A stretch of 64,000 nucleotides of DNA from assembly GCA_040220135.1 (NCBI GenBank), contig JAVJTT010000026.1, forward strand, positions 124,001 through 188,000, written 5' to 3'. This document shows positions 45,055-52,669 of this stretch, piece by piece (within the stretch, counting starts at the first letter, position 1; each line of letters opens with the position of its first letter). Under the pieces are notes generated by a model. It was not told the origin of the DNA, did no database searches, and saw nothing but the letters and a program-made list of their open reading frames with translations. The stretch is from CAJXMH01 sp040220135 (lineage in GTDB: Bacteria > Bacteroidota > Bacteroidia > Flavobacteriales_E > Vicingaceae). The position numbers and the translations under genes were made by a program.

Positions 45055-45783
45055 ATGCGTGCAATAGGAATAATTCCCGCCAGATACGGCTCTAGCCGCT
45101 TTCCGGGTAAGCCCTTGGTTGACATTCAAGGCAAGAGCATGATTCAAAGAGTTTACGAACAAGCCAAAAAAGCTAGCGCCCTAGATGAGGTAGTAGTGGC
45201 TACTGATGATGACCGGATTTTTCAAGCGGTAGAAGCTTTTGGTGGCCAAGTAGTAATGACGGCCGACACACATCAAAGTGGAACAGACCGTTGTTTGGAG
45301 GCGCTTGAAAAGATGGAGGAAGACTTTGAAATAATCGTCAACATTCAGGGAGACGAGCCTTTTATTTCACCCGATCAGATCAACTTGATCTTTTCCTGTT
45401 TTCATTCTGAGAACACTGAGATCGGCACCTTAGTGAAACTCATCGAGGATGAGGAAGAGTTGTGGAACCCAAACAAACCCAAAGTGCTGATGGATGATGA
45501 CGATTTTGCCATTTACTTTAGTCGACAGTGTATTCCGTATTTACGCGATGTAGAGAAAGGTCAATGGCAAGAACAATTTAATTTCTACAAACATGTCGGC
45601 ATGTATGCTTATCGCGCTGCTACTTTAAAAGAACTTTGTGCTTTGAAACCGAGCCGCTTGGAGCGAGCAGAGGGTTTGGAGCAATTGCGTTGGATTGAAA
45701 GTGGTTACAAAATAAAAACGGCCATAACGGAAGAAGAAGCCTTGTCGGTTGACAGTCCGGAAGATTTAGAGAAATTAAGGTAA
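45055..45783 (+). CDS. kdsB: 3-deoxy-manno-octulosonate cytidylyltransferase (CMP-Kdo synthetase)
   Basis: Activates Kdo with CTP for the lipopolysaccharide inner core. The 242-residue protein has the nucleotide-binding GIIPARYGSSRFPGKPL at the N-terminus, VVVATDDDRIFQAV, and HQSGTDRCLEA, then INIQGDEPFI-type motif (here VNIQGDEPFI) and GMYAYRAATL. Cytoplasmic. Shares a 48-bp divergent promoter region with dprA. Confidence 0.95.
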   Translation: MRAIGIIPARYGSSRFPGKPLVDIQGKSMIQRVYEQAKKASALDEVVVATDDDRIFQAVEAFGGQVVMTADTHQSGTDRCLEALEKMEEDFEIIVNIQGDEPFISPDQINLIFSCFHSENTEIGTLVKLIEDEEELWNPNKPKVLMDDDDFAIYFSRQCIPYLRDVEKGQWQEQFNFYKHVGMYAYRAATLKELCALKPSRLERAEGLEQLRWIESGYKIKTAITEEEALSVDSPEDLEKLR

Positions 45784-46201
45784 GGCGCGGCTTTTCAAAT
45801 TTTAGAGCTAGATATTTTTTCGCCTGCCTCTTAGTTTTCGGAATTATTTTGTTGATGAAATCTACCTTCTGATTGTAGAGTGCTTTCTAGTAAAAAATGA
45901 GAATAGCTGAAGGCTCAACATAGTAAAACCGGAAAGTTCACCCGATGGATTCGGGGTGAAATCATTCGGCTGCAATTAGTTGAGCCAAGGATAGTTTTAT
46001 TTTTTACTAGTAGCTGAGCTTTCCCGCCCGGCAGAAGCCGTTCGGACGGGTTGTTTCTTTTTGCTCACCAAAAAGAATAAAAGAAATAATCAGTATTTAA
46101 ACTTCTTATTTTCAGTTGACATAGTTTCAATTTAACTTTAAAAGAAATCTGAAATAAAAAATTAGAAAAGAAGAAAAAATTCTTCCCTATCTTCGCACAG
46201 T
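45784..46201. other. 418-bp non-coding gap with structured repeats
   Basis: No credible ORF. It contains the inverted-repeat element at 45887-46010, a GC-rich hairpin CCCGCCCG/CGGACGGG at 46023-46050, and an imperfect TTTCTTTTTG palindrome at about 46054-46086. A TATCTTCG promoter-like element sits at 46188-46195, 6 bp before the next ATG. Confidence 0.6.
45887..46010. repeat. Inverted-repeat element with internal hairpin
   Basis: Arms CTAGTAAAAAAT...GGCTCAAC (45887-45919) and GTTGAGCC...ATTTTTTACTAG (45979-46010) pair imperfectly over about 32 bp, with perfect 8- and 12-bp ends. Inside is TTCACCCGA/TCGGGGTGAA (45937-45960). No T-run, so it is not a simple terminator. Confidence 0.65.
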
Positions 46202-47266
46202 ATGCAAACGGTAAAAATTGACCTGTACATTTCTGACTTATTATACAGCTACGACTGTGTAATTGTGCCCGATTTGGGGGGCTTTGTGGCCAATTATGCT
46301 CCAGCGCAAATTCAATCCATTCAGCATAAGTTCAGCCCGCCCTCGAAGCGAATTTCCTTTAATGGTAATTTAAAGAACAACGACGGCTTGTTGACCAATC
46401 ACATTGCCGAACGACGTTCCATTTCTTACGAAGAGGCCAATGGGTTGATCAAAGGCTTTGTTAATCAATCTTTAACCGGCTTAGAACAAGGTGATAAAAT
46501 CCACATTGAAAAAGTAGGAACGCTTTATTTAGATCCCGAGCAGAGAATTCAATTTAAAGCCGAAGAAAGCAACGACTTTCTATTGGACTCTTTTGGGTTG
46601 ACGGGTTTTCGAGCTTTGCCGATTGAAAGAGAAGGGGCTCAAGAACGTATTCAAAAGAAAATTCAAGAAAATGCTCCACTGATCAAAGAAGAGGAGAAGA
46701 AGCGCAGAAAGGTTTATTGGCCGGCAGCAGCCTTGATCGCGGTAATCATTTTGTCGTCTTTTATTTTAAACTATCAGTTTTCTTGGGTCGATACCCAACA
46801 TTTAAACTACAGCTTTATTTCAGCTGACACCAAAGTAAACCCGAGATACGTTGAAGAAAAAGTGAAGTTCGATACGGAGCCTTTTAAGTTTGAAGAGACA
46901 AGCAAAAGAAAGTGGGAAAATGGAATTACCCCCTATACCTTAGAAGAAGAAAAAACTGGACTTTGGGTTGAAAATACAATGGATGAAAAAGCACCCATCG
47001 ATAATACTTACGCGGAAACTTCTGCTAAAGCAAGCGGATTAAGGTTTCACGTGATGGGAGGTTGTTTTTCACAGGAGAGCAATGCCAAAGGATTGGTAAA
47101 TAATCTGAGTACCCAAGGGTATCAAGCAAGACTTTTAGGAACCTATAAAAACTTACATGCGGTAAGTTATGCTAGTTACGCCACACGCGAAGAAGCCATC
47201 AGACTGCTAGCCAAGGTGCGCAACCACCACAACCCAGATGCTTGGTTGCTAGTTAAAGAATTCTAA
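46202..47266 (+). CDS. HU-like/CCDC81-type domain protein with SPOR domain
   Basis: A 354-residue inner-membrane protein. The N-terminal part (about residues 1-135) matches the Bacteroidota tandem 'HU-CCDC81' fold (DLYISDLLYSYDCVIVPDLGGFV, in parts; HIEKVGTLYLDPEQRIQF). A transmembrane helix follows at about 175-193 and a periplasmic SPOR domain at about 278-354 (FHVMGGCFSQESNAKGLVNNL, in part; YASYATREEAIRLLAKVR). SPOR domains bind denuded peptidoglycan at division sites, so a role at the septum is plausible. It is typically found in Bacteroidota next to a thioesterase gene, as here. Confidence 0.85.
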   Translation: MQTVKIDLYISDLLYSYDCVIVPDLGGFVANYAPAQIQSIQHKFSPPSKRISFNGNLKNNDGLLTNHIAERRSISYEEANGLIKGFVNQSLTGLEQGDKIHIEKVGTLYLDPEQRIQFKAEESNDFLLDSFGLTGFRALPIEREGAQERIQKKIQENAPLIKEEEKKRRKVYWPAAALIAVIILSSFILNYQFSWVDTQHLNYSFISADTKVNPRYVEEKVKFDTEPFKFEETSKRKWENGITPYTLEEEKTGLWVENTMDEKAPIDNTYAETSAKASGLRFHVMGGCFSQESNAKGLVNNLSTQGYQARLLGTYKNLHAVSYASYATREEAIRLLAKVRNHHNPDAWLLVKEF

Positions 47267-47276
47267 GGCTTTTCAG

Positions 47277-47284
47277 TACTTTTG
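47277..47284 (+). promoter_or_regulatory. -7 element upstream of the thioesterase gene
   Basis: TACTTTTG, 21 bp before the ATG at 47306 and just after the stop of the SPOR gene; an internal promoter is likely. Confidence 0.45.
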
Positions 47285-47305
47285 CGCTCTCAAAGTAGAT
47301 GCGCT

Positions 47306-47833
47306 ATGAAAGCAAGAAAAGCACAAGAAACCTTCGCTCAAACTTCTAAAATTGTACTTCCGAACGATACCAATGTATTGGGAAATTTAATGGGAGGTCA
47401 GTTGTTGAACTGGATGGATATTTCAGCCGGAATCTCAGCGCAGCGACATTCCAGAAGAGTAGTCGTAACCGCTTCGGTAAACAATGTCTCTTTCAATCAT
47501 CCCATTAAATTAGGCGATGTGGTAACCATTGAAGCCAAAGTTTCTCGTGCCTTTACCTCTTCCATGGAAGTGTTTTTAGATGTTTACGTGGACGAAACTT
47601 CGGGCAAACGCAAGAAATGCAACGAAGCCATTTATACCTTTGTTGCGGTTGACCAAAATGGCTCGCCGATTGAAGTGCCTGAGCTAGAGCCGGAAACCAA
47701 GCTAGAGCAATCTCGCTATGATGCAGCTTTAAGAAGAAGGCAATTGAGCTTGATCTTAGCCGGAAAAATGAAACCAGAAAGTGCAACGGAGCTAAAAGCC
47801 ATTTTTGAGCATGTAGAAAAAGCGGCGGAGTAG
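47306..47833 (+). CDS. Acyl-CoA thioesterase (hotdog fold, YciA/BACH-like)
   Basis: A 175-residue cytoplasmic hotdog-fold thioesterase that hydrolyses acyl-CoA. It has the motif LPNDTNVLGNLMGGQLLNWMD with the catalytic Asp/Asn region, then VVTASVNNVSFNHPIKLGDVV, typical of the cytosolic acyl-CoA hydrolase family. The ATG at 47306 is used; an in-frame TTG at 47282 falls on the promoter element and is rejected. Confidence 0.9.
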   Translation: MKARKAQETFAQTSKIVLPNDTNVLGNLMGGQLLNWMDISAGISAQRHSRRVVVTASVNNVSFNHPIKLGDVVTIEAKVSRAFTSSMEVFLDVYVDETSGKRKKCNEAIYTFVAVDQNGSPIEVPELEPETKLEQSRYDAALRRRQLSLILAGKMKPESATELKAIFEHVEKAAE

Positions 47834-47928
47834 GTTTCGGTTTCGCTTGATTTTTAGTGGTGACTGCTAATTCCTTGCGATGGTAAAAGAAAAAGTTCGC
47901 TTCTGAGCAAAAGGCTTAATTTTATATA

Positions 47929-49254
47929 ATGAGAGCCCAATTTAGTTTTTTTATCCTCTTCTTTTTGTCACTGCTATCTTTTGGACAAGGCTATCAAGGT
48001 AGGCTTATAGATAGCAGTACAAGACAACCCTTATCTTTTGCACACATTGTCTTAATCGATAGTTCATTCGGTCTGGTAGCTGGTTTTAAAGGCAGTTTTT
48101 CAATGCCACAGGAGTTTGATAATAGAAAATTTAAGGTGAGTGCACTCGGCTATCGTTCAGCAGTGTTTTCGGTTGATTCTACCACTTTTTCAAAGCCGAT
48201 TGTCCTTCAACCAATGAGCTACCAATTAAATGAAGTGACCGTGAACTCTCCTGACTATAAAAGGAAGTGGCTAAATGATTTTAGGTCTCCATCCTTTGGC
48301 ACTTATGGTTTAAGAAATGGAGGAGAGGTGGCTACTTTTATTCATGAATCAGATCAATATCCTTTTTCTCTACTTCAAGAGGTATCTGTTTTCATTCAAA
48401 ACCTTAACGATAATAATTTCCTTAGGCTGCATGTTTATGATTATAATATCGTCTGTTCCTGTCCGGGGAATGAATTGCTAGATACAAGCTATTTAATTAA
48501 TGGTGGATATAAAAATGAATGGGTTCAAGTGGATTTAAGAAAGAGTCGGATTGAAATTCCTGAAAATGGTTTTTTTGTATCAATTGAAGGCTTAAGAAAA
48601 CAAGATGAAAATAAAAATGATACTATAGAAATTGGTGGCTATTCAAAGCGTTTCAACTTTGGTAACTATACTTTTAGAAAAGATTTTTTAGGTAAATGGC
48701 GCTCGCAAAACACTTCGGGAAGAATAGATGTAATAAACGTCCTTAATCTAGCGGTAAAAACAGACATTGCCTTTGATAAGAAGGAAATGAAAATGAAGCT
48801 GAAGAAGAATGACACACAGATTAAGTACAAACCTTATCCAAAAAGGAAAATCAAAAGGCTTTTTGATACAAGAAAAGTTACAAGCCATGAAGAATACTCG
48901 AACAGATCATTTGAAGAATTGATTCAGTCAATTTACAAAGCCATTGAAAAGGATGATATACCCTATATGGTTGATCATCTACTTGTGTTTCAAGGAGACG
49001 CTAAAAAAGATGTTTTTGAAGAGCTAGAAAAAAGAAAAGAGAGAGCTTCTTGGATAAATGAAGATGAAAGAATAGAGATTTTAGGAGAATGGCAAAATAT
49101 CTTAGATATGGTAGATGACGCAATGTTCACTAAAATAGACTTAGATAAGTTTAAAGTAGAATTCTCAGATATTAATAACACAGTAATGTTCGTCCAGACT
49201 AATGGTAAGAATTGGAAGATGCTTTCAAACTATTACACTGTTTTACAAAAGTAG
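47929..49254 (+). CDS. CarboxypepD_reg-like secreted protein of unknown function
   Basis: A 441-residue protein with a signal peptide (to about residue 20). A carboxypeptidase-regulatory-like domain follows (about 22-105, GRLIDSSTRQPLSFAHIVLID ... LNEVTVN in parts), the common N-terminal plug-like fold of Bacteroidota surface proteins. The rest (about 110-441) is unfamiliar, with a charged C-terminal region rich in Lys/Glu/Asp. It stands alone, at the left edge of the accessory region. Confidence 0.7.
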   Translation: MRAQFSFFILFFLSLLSFGQGYQGRLIDSSTRQPLSFAHIVLIDSSFGLVAGFKGSFSMPQEFDNRKFKVSALGYRSAVFSVDSTTFSKPIVLQPMSYQLNEVTVNSPDYKRKWLNDFRSPSFGTYGLRNGGEVATFIHESDQYPFSLLQEVSVFIQNLNDNNFLRLHVYDYNIVCSCPGNELLDTSYLINGGYKNEWVQVDLRKSRIEIPENGFFVSIEGLRKQDENKNDTIEIGGYSKRFNFGNYTFRKDFLGKWRSQNTSGRIDVINVLNLAVKTDIAFDKKEMKMKLKKNDTQIKYKPYPKRKIKRLFDTRKVTSHEEYSNRSFEELIQSIYKAIEKDDIPYMVDHLLVFQGDAKKDVFEELEKRKERASWINEDERIEILGEWQNILDMVDDAMFTKIDLDKFKVEFSDINNTVMFVQTNGKNWKMLSNYYTVLQK

Positions 49255-49269
49255 CTTTGTTCTGCTATC

Positions 49270-49424
49270 CGGTGACTTCGGCTCCGCTCAGTCACCGAAT
49301 AGTCGCAGATTGAGTGCTCGCCTGACGATTGTAATTGGACAAGGAGCCGAAGCCAAGGTTGATCTATATGTTGGCGCGGACCTCTAAGTCCGTGCTTAAA
49401 AACGTAAGGACTTTTAGCCCTTAA
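49270..49424. repeat. Composite palindromic repeat
   Basis: Contains hairpin CGGTGAC/GTCACCG (49270-49297) and an alternative perfect 10-bp pairing of CTTCGGCTCC (49277-49286) with GGAGCCGAAG (49343-49352). At 49374-49424 comes a diverged partial copy of the repeat at 51418 and 53138, with GGACctctaaGTCC hairpin. Occupies the gap between two genes; non-coding. Confidence 0.6.
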
Positions 49425-50413
49425 ATATTTCCAATGCTACTCACCACCGCCTCACTCTCAATCTCCATCATGCATTTAAAATGACCTTTGGGGCATTTTT
49501 TAAAGCCAATTTTGGAGCAAGGGCGACAACTTAGCCCTTTTACTTCAAAAACAGTGGAGCGATTCTCTTTCCCTTTTTCGTAATAGGGATACATGCCCAA
49601 TTCGGGAACCGTATTGCCCCAAAGGGAAACAATGGGTTTTTGAAAAGCAGCGGCAATGTGCATCATTCCGGTATCGGGAGTGATGACGGATTTTGAATCT
49701 TTGATCAAATAGGCCGATTCGTGCAAAGTGGTTTTGCCGGCTGCATTAAAAATTCTTTCCGGGGCTAACTGAGCTAATTGATCTCCTAACACTTGGTCTT
49801 CTTTGCCGCCTAGCAAGACAAAAGACTGCTTACTTTTCGCTAAGATTTCCTGCATTTTACTTTCGGGAATTTTCTTGGTGCCGTGGTTGGCACCCAAAAC
49901 CAAGACCACATAATTGCCTTTTTGATAAGGAAGGCTGATGCTTGGCTTGAAGTTTTCGGGTAGAAAATAATCCAAACCATTTTCATCTTTTTCTATACCC
50001 AAAGCTTTGACCGAAGCCAAATAACGGTCTACAATGTGAATGTCCGGCATGCGGTCCCACTTAAAATTGACCAACAGCCACTTTTTAAAATTGAGTTTAT
50101 CGAAGGTAAAACTGAAGGCTTTGAGTTTGCTCTTTACTCGACGCGCCCGCATGTTTTTATGCAAGTCAACCACGTAGTCATACCCTTCTGCTTGCAGCTC
50201 TTCGATTACCTCATTGGTGCTTTTTTCAATGGTGTAGACTTTGCTCAAATAAGGGTTTTCCGCTACCAAAGGGGCATACGCCTTTTTGGTGAGAAAGTGA
50301 ATCTCTGCTTCCCCATCCACTTGTTTTTTTAGGCAGCGAATCACCGGCGTAGTGAGCACAATATCGCCGATGGAGCTAAAACGAATGATGAGGATTTTGA
50401 CAGGAGGGTTCAC
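49421..50413 (-). CDS. Glycosyltransferase family 9 (heptosyltransferase-like)
   Basis: A 330-residue GT-B-fold transferase of the ADP-heptose:LPS heptosyltransferase family. The N-terminus ILIIRFSSIGDIVLTTPVIRCL is conserved, as are VLVLGANHGTKKIP and TPDTGMMHIAAAFQKPIVSLWG, the nucleotide-sugar binding site. It likely adds a sugar to lipopolysaccharide core. The start is GTG at 50413. The start region is duplicated at 51158-51238, beyond the nucleotidyltransferase cassette. Confidence 0.9.
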   Translation of the reverse strand: MNPPVKILIIRFSSIGDIVLTTPVIRCLKKQVDGEAEIHFLTKKAYAPLVAENPYLSKVYTIEKSTNEVIEELQAEGYDYVVDLHKNMRARRVKSKLKAFSFTFDKLNFKKWLLVNFKWDRMPDIHIVDRYLASVKALGIEKDENGLDYFLPENFKPSISLPYQKGNYVVLVLGANHGTKKIPESKMQEILAKSKQSFVLLGGKEDQVLGDQLAQLAPERIFNAAGKTTLHESAYLIKDSKSVITPDTGMMHIAAAFQKPIVSLWGNTVPELGMYPYYEKGKENRSTVFEVKGLSCRPCSKIGFKKCPKGHFKCMMEIESEAVVSSIGNI

Positions 50414-50431
50414 GGGGCAAAAGTAAAAGAA

Positions 50432-50899
50432 CTACAGCTTGTGTAACCTTTTCAGTTCAACTATATCAAGCATGTCCTTTGTTCTTCTTGATTTTGATTT
50501 GCTTGCAATTAAATCATTTAAATGAATAACCTTCATTTTTTTAATATTAGCTTTTCCAATCTTATACTCATTGGCTTCCTTATAAGCCTCGTTAAATGTT
50601 TTATTCGGATTAAAGTTGGTGATAATTTCTATTTCCTGCTCAGGTGAAATCTTAATGGAGATATTCTGTTTTCCTTGCTTCACTTTCTCCGGTAAATTTT
50701 CAATCGCGTAGCCGAGATTTTCAAATACAGTTAAGAGTTTATTAAAGTTTTCCTCGGTAGGGTTGATCCAAAAGTCTATATCGGCCGAATGTCTTTTATA
50801 ACCATAAAAGTTAACCGCCGCACCGCCTACCAATAAAATCTCTACACTTTGCTTCAGGCATAACTCAACAAATCGATTGGCTTCTTCTTCAAACTTCAT
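50432..50899 (-). CDS. Nucleotidyltransferase-fold protein (AbiEii/DUF6036-like), possible toxin
   Basis: A 155-residue minimal nucleotidyltransferase. It has the GG motif (ILLVGGAAVN, about residues 21-30) and the paired acidic residues D40 and D42 (HSADIDFWI), then a C-terminal segment HLNDLIASKSKSRRTKDMLDI that is typical of the AbiEii/DUF6036 group. Such proteins are often toxins or their relatives in two-gene modules. Here a small protein gene overlaps its 5' end by 11 bp, so a toxin/antitoxin-like pair is plausible but unproven. The pair is flanked by a duplicated segment of the neighbouring glycosyltransferase gene. Confidence 0.75.
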   Translation of the reverse strand: MKFEEEANRFVELCLKQSVEILLVGGAAVNFYGYKRHSADIDFWINPTEENFNKLLTVFENLGYAIENLPEKVKQGKQNISIKISPEQEIEIITNFNPNKTFNEAYKEANEYKIGKANIKKMKVIHLNDLIASKSKSRRTKDMLDIVELKRLHKL

Positions 50900-51095
50900 T
50901 TTTGTAAATACAAAAGTTTCCTTTGTTTTCGCCTAGTTCTTTTGGGTCTACAAATTGACTAAATAGATCGCTATCAAAAGAACGTAGAAAGGATTGTAAG
51001 CGTTCTGAAGGAGATAAAGCTAGAAATTCAGCCTCTCTTCGGCGGTTGTTTTCAGCTTTAGTGGCAAAGTGTATTTTCTTTTCTTTTGTTCTCAT
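50889..51095 (-). CDS. Small protein upstream of the nucleotidyltransferase
   Basis: A 68-residue charged protein (ATG at 51095; a TTG at 51107 is also in frame). Basic and helical at the N-terminus (KEKKIHFATKAENNRRREAE), then LSPSERLQSFLRSFDS. No transmembrane segment. Overlaps the nucleotidyltransferase start by 11 bp, which argues for coupled translation and joint function. Similar small proteins precede DUF6036-type genes in Bacteroidota; whether it is an antitoxin is inference. Confidence 0.6.
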   Translation of the reverse strand: MRTKEKKIHFATKAENNRRREAEFLALSPSERLQSFLRSFDSDLFSQFVDPKELGENKGNFCIYKNEV

Positions 51096-51157
51096 CTCAA
51101 TTACCAAAGGTAAACATTGATTTAATAGTCACTTCTAAAAAAACTAAAGAGAACTGG

Positions 51158-51238
51158 TGGTGAGCACAATGTCACCATTGGAGGGATAACGAATGATGAG
51201 GATTTTGACCGGAGGGTTCACGGGGCAAAAGTAAAAGA
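51158..51238 (-). pseudogene. Relic of a glycosyltransferase 9 gene start
   Basis: About 80 bp here match 50350-50430 with roughly 8 differences. They include the GTG start, the first ~20 codons and about 18 bp of upstream sequence. The relic would encode NPPVKILIIRYPSNGDIVL in place of the intact NPPVKILIIRFSSIGDIVL, and then homology stops. It is in the same orientation as the intact gene, so the nucleotidyltransferase pair lies between two direct repeats. Confidence 0.8.
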
Positions 51239-51417
51239 ATAAAAGAACTGTGAAGTTTTACTTTTCCTCTTTTGATTTTTCTGATTGCTACAAATTTGAC
51301 TTTGCGTTTAATTACAATCACCTTAATAAAGAATTCTGATGTAATCTTTATAACGATTACTTCTTATTTAAGTATTTTCTATTTTTCTTAAATTAGCGAG
51401 CGATCTAATTACTGCTT

Positions 51418-51533
51418 GCGAGGACTTCCTAGTCCGTGCACTTTTTATGCAGGACTTTAAGTCCTGCCTCATTTTTTAAAAGGTGCGCATTGATTTCCCA
51501 CTGCCCCAACATCAAATTCGCTCGCCCCAACCT
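51418..51533. repeat. Direct-repeat copy 1 flanking the XRE/peptide/thioredoxin cassette
   Basis: A 116-bp sequence about 90% identical to 53138-53254 in the same orientation. It contains two hairpins, GGACttcctaGTCC and CAGGACtttaaGTCCTG, then an unstructured part ending in the motif CAAATTCGCTCGCCCCAACCT. Confidence 0.8.
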
Positions 51534-51574
51534 TGCTCCCGCGATTATGCCACGTGTTTATATGCCTTTTCTGA

Positions 51575-51919
51575 TTAGGACTTTAGTCTTTCAATTACAT
51601 TTAATAGTGTTTTGTTCTGAGCTCGAAGGAACTCTACCTCTGAATTTAAATGTTGAATCAGTTTTAACCCTTCGTTAATATCCTCCTTTGAGGGTATTAT
51701 CTTTTCTGAATCGTCAAAAAGAAATTGATTTAATTCAACTTCCAATATCTCAGCAATTTTTAACAATCGGGTGATGCCAATTTTAGTGGTACCTCTTTCA
51801 ATTTTGTTGTATGCCTGTTGACTTATACCCAGCTGAGCTGAGACATATTCTTGAGAGAGCTCTTTGCTTTTCCTGATTTTACTAATTCTTTGAGAGATTT
51901 CTTCGTTAGAATTTTGCAT
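51575..51919 (-). CDS. XRE-family helix-turn-helix regulator
   Basis: A 114-residue DNA-binding protein starting at the ATG at 51919 (a TTG at 51955 lies on the promoter). The N-terminal HTH_3 domain (about residues 6-62) reads ISKIRKSKELSQEYVSAQLGIS ... YNKIERGTTKIGI in parts, a standard XRE fold. The C-terminal part (about 75-114) is a coiled coil that probably dimerises. It is divergent from the peptide/thioredoxin genes, with a 346-bp gap, inside the repeat-bounded segment. A palindrome next to its promoter suggests autoregulation. Confidence 0.85.
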   Translation of the reverse strand: MQNSNEEISQRISKIRKSKELSQEYVSAQLGISQQAYNKIERGTTKIGITRLLKIAEILEVELNQFLFDDSEKIIPSKEDINEGLKLIQHLNSEVEFLRAQNKTLLNVIERLKS

Positions 51920-52265
51920 AGTTGTAAGAAATTCGTTTTCAGTTGTTTGATACAACCAAAAATACTGAGATAAATTAGAAGTTTAAAGCTATTTTTATCT
52001 AGCTCTTTCTAAATACATGGGAAAACTATTAAAATGGAAAATTCAATTATTAGAAAGAGAAGGATCATAGAATTATAAAATTCAGTCAGACTTTAAGGAC
52101 GTATTGTGAAGAAAAAACATTGACCCAAGCCACCGACTTTATCGGACATACATTAAGGTCAATAATTTCGTACTAATACTAATTAATGAGGGGTATAGTT
52201 GGCAATAGTGCAAGTTTTACAAAGCCCCAAATATTTGTAGAGCGAAATCATCAAAAAAAGAAGTG
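51920..52265. other. Intergenic region between the XRE and peptide genes
   Basis: 346 bp, very AT-rich, without a credible ORF. It carries the XRE promoter and the dyad at 51942-51956. On the peptide side an AATATTTG (52229-52236) loosely resembles a -7 element about 30 bp before the ATG. Confidence 0.5.
51942..51964 (-). promoter_or_regulatory. XRE promoter with adjacent dyad (possible operator)
   Basis: TATTTTTG (51964-51957 on the minus strand) is followed immediately by the palindrome GTTGTatcaaACAAC (51956-51942), which would cover the transcription start. A related half-site GTTGT occurs at 51921. The arrangement suits repression by the regulator of its own gene. Confidence 0.5.
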
Positions 52266-52610
52266 ATGAAAAAATTATTTAGTTTTCTATTGTTTTGCGC
52301 TGTTTGTCTTACTTGTACAATGGCTAGTGCTAATGTTACTGTAAATGATGTTCCTGATGAAGTAATGCAGGAGTATAAGGATAGTTTTATATATGATGAG
52401 GATGGAGTTCTAGTTGGAGCATTCATTGAGTCATTGGAAGATTACCTTTCATCTAATGAAATAAATGACTTATTTACATCTGATGTAATAAGTACAATTG
52501 CAGATGGTAGCACAGATATCAATGTTTTTCAAGGTTATAAGCCCAAGCCAAGAGGGTGCAAATCTAATAGCCGTTGGATCTGTCAAGTTAGAGGTGAACT
52601 TCAGAATTAA
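52266..52610 (+). CDS. Secreted two-cysteine peptide precursor
   Basis: A 114-residue predicted preproprotein of no family I recognise. A signal peptide (about residues 1-22, ending TMASA) is followed by an acidic middle (about 23-88, many Asp/Glu). The last 24 residues form a strongly basic tail, YKPKPRGCKSNSRWICQVRG plus four, with the only two cysteines of the mature chain. An acidic pro-region followed by a basic, disulfide-capable C-terminus is the architecture of secreted peptides such as bacteriocins or pheromones. The ATG at 52266 is used. It is followed by a terminator and then a secreted thioredoxin-like gene. Peptide function is inference. Confidence 0.65.
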   Translation: MKKLFSFLLFCAVCLTCTMASANVTVNDVPDEVMQEYKDSFIYDEDGVLVGAFIESLEDYLSSNEINDLFTSDVISTIADGSTDINVFQGYKPKPRGCKSNSRWICQVRGELQN

Positions 52611-52621
52611 CTGAAAAATGG

Positions 52622-52653
52622 AAGTGGTTAACCACGTGGTTAACCACTTTTTT
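52622..52653 (+). terminator. Terminator built from two tandem 12-bp palindromes
   Basis: The 28-bp perfect palindrome AAGTGGTTAACCAC-GTGGTTAACCACTT followed by T's. Each half is itself the palindrome GTGGTTAACCAC. It separates the peptide gene from the thioredoxin gene; read-through is possible, and it could also be a protein-binding site. Confidence 0.75.
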
Positions 52654-52669
52654 AATCAAACTTTAAGTC

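Larger units (their letters stand above)
51108..51574. other. Non-coding gap holding a gene relic and a repeat
   Basis: Between the small-protein gene and the XRE gene lie a relic of a glycosyltransferase gene start (51158-51238), about 180 bp of AT-rich sequence without visible features, and the direct-repeat copy at 51418-51533. Confidence 0.6.
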
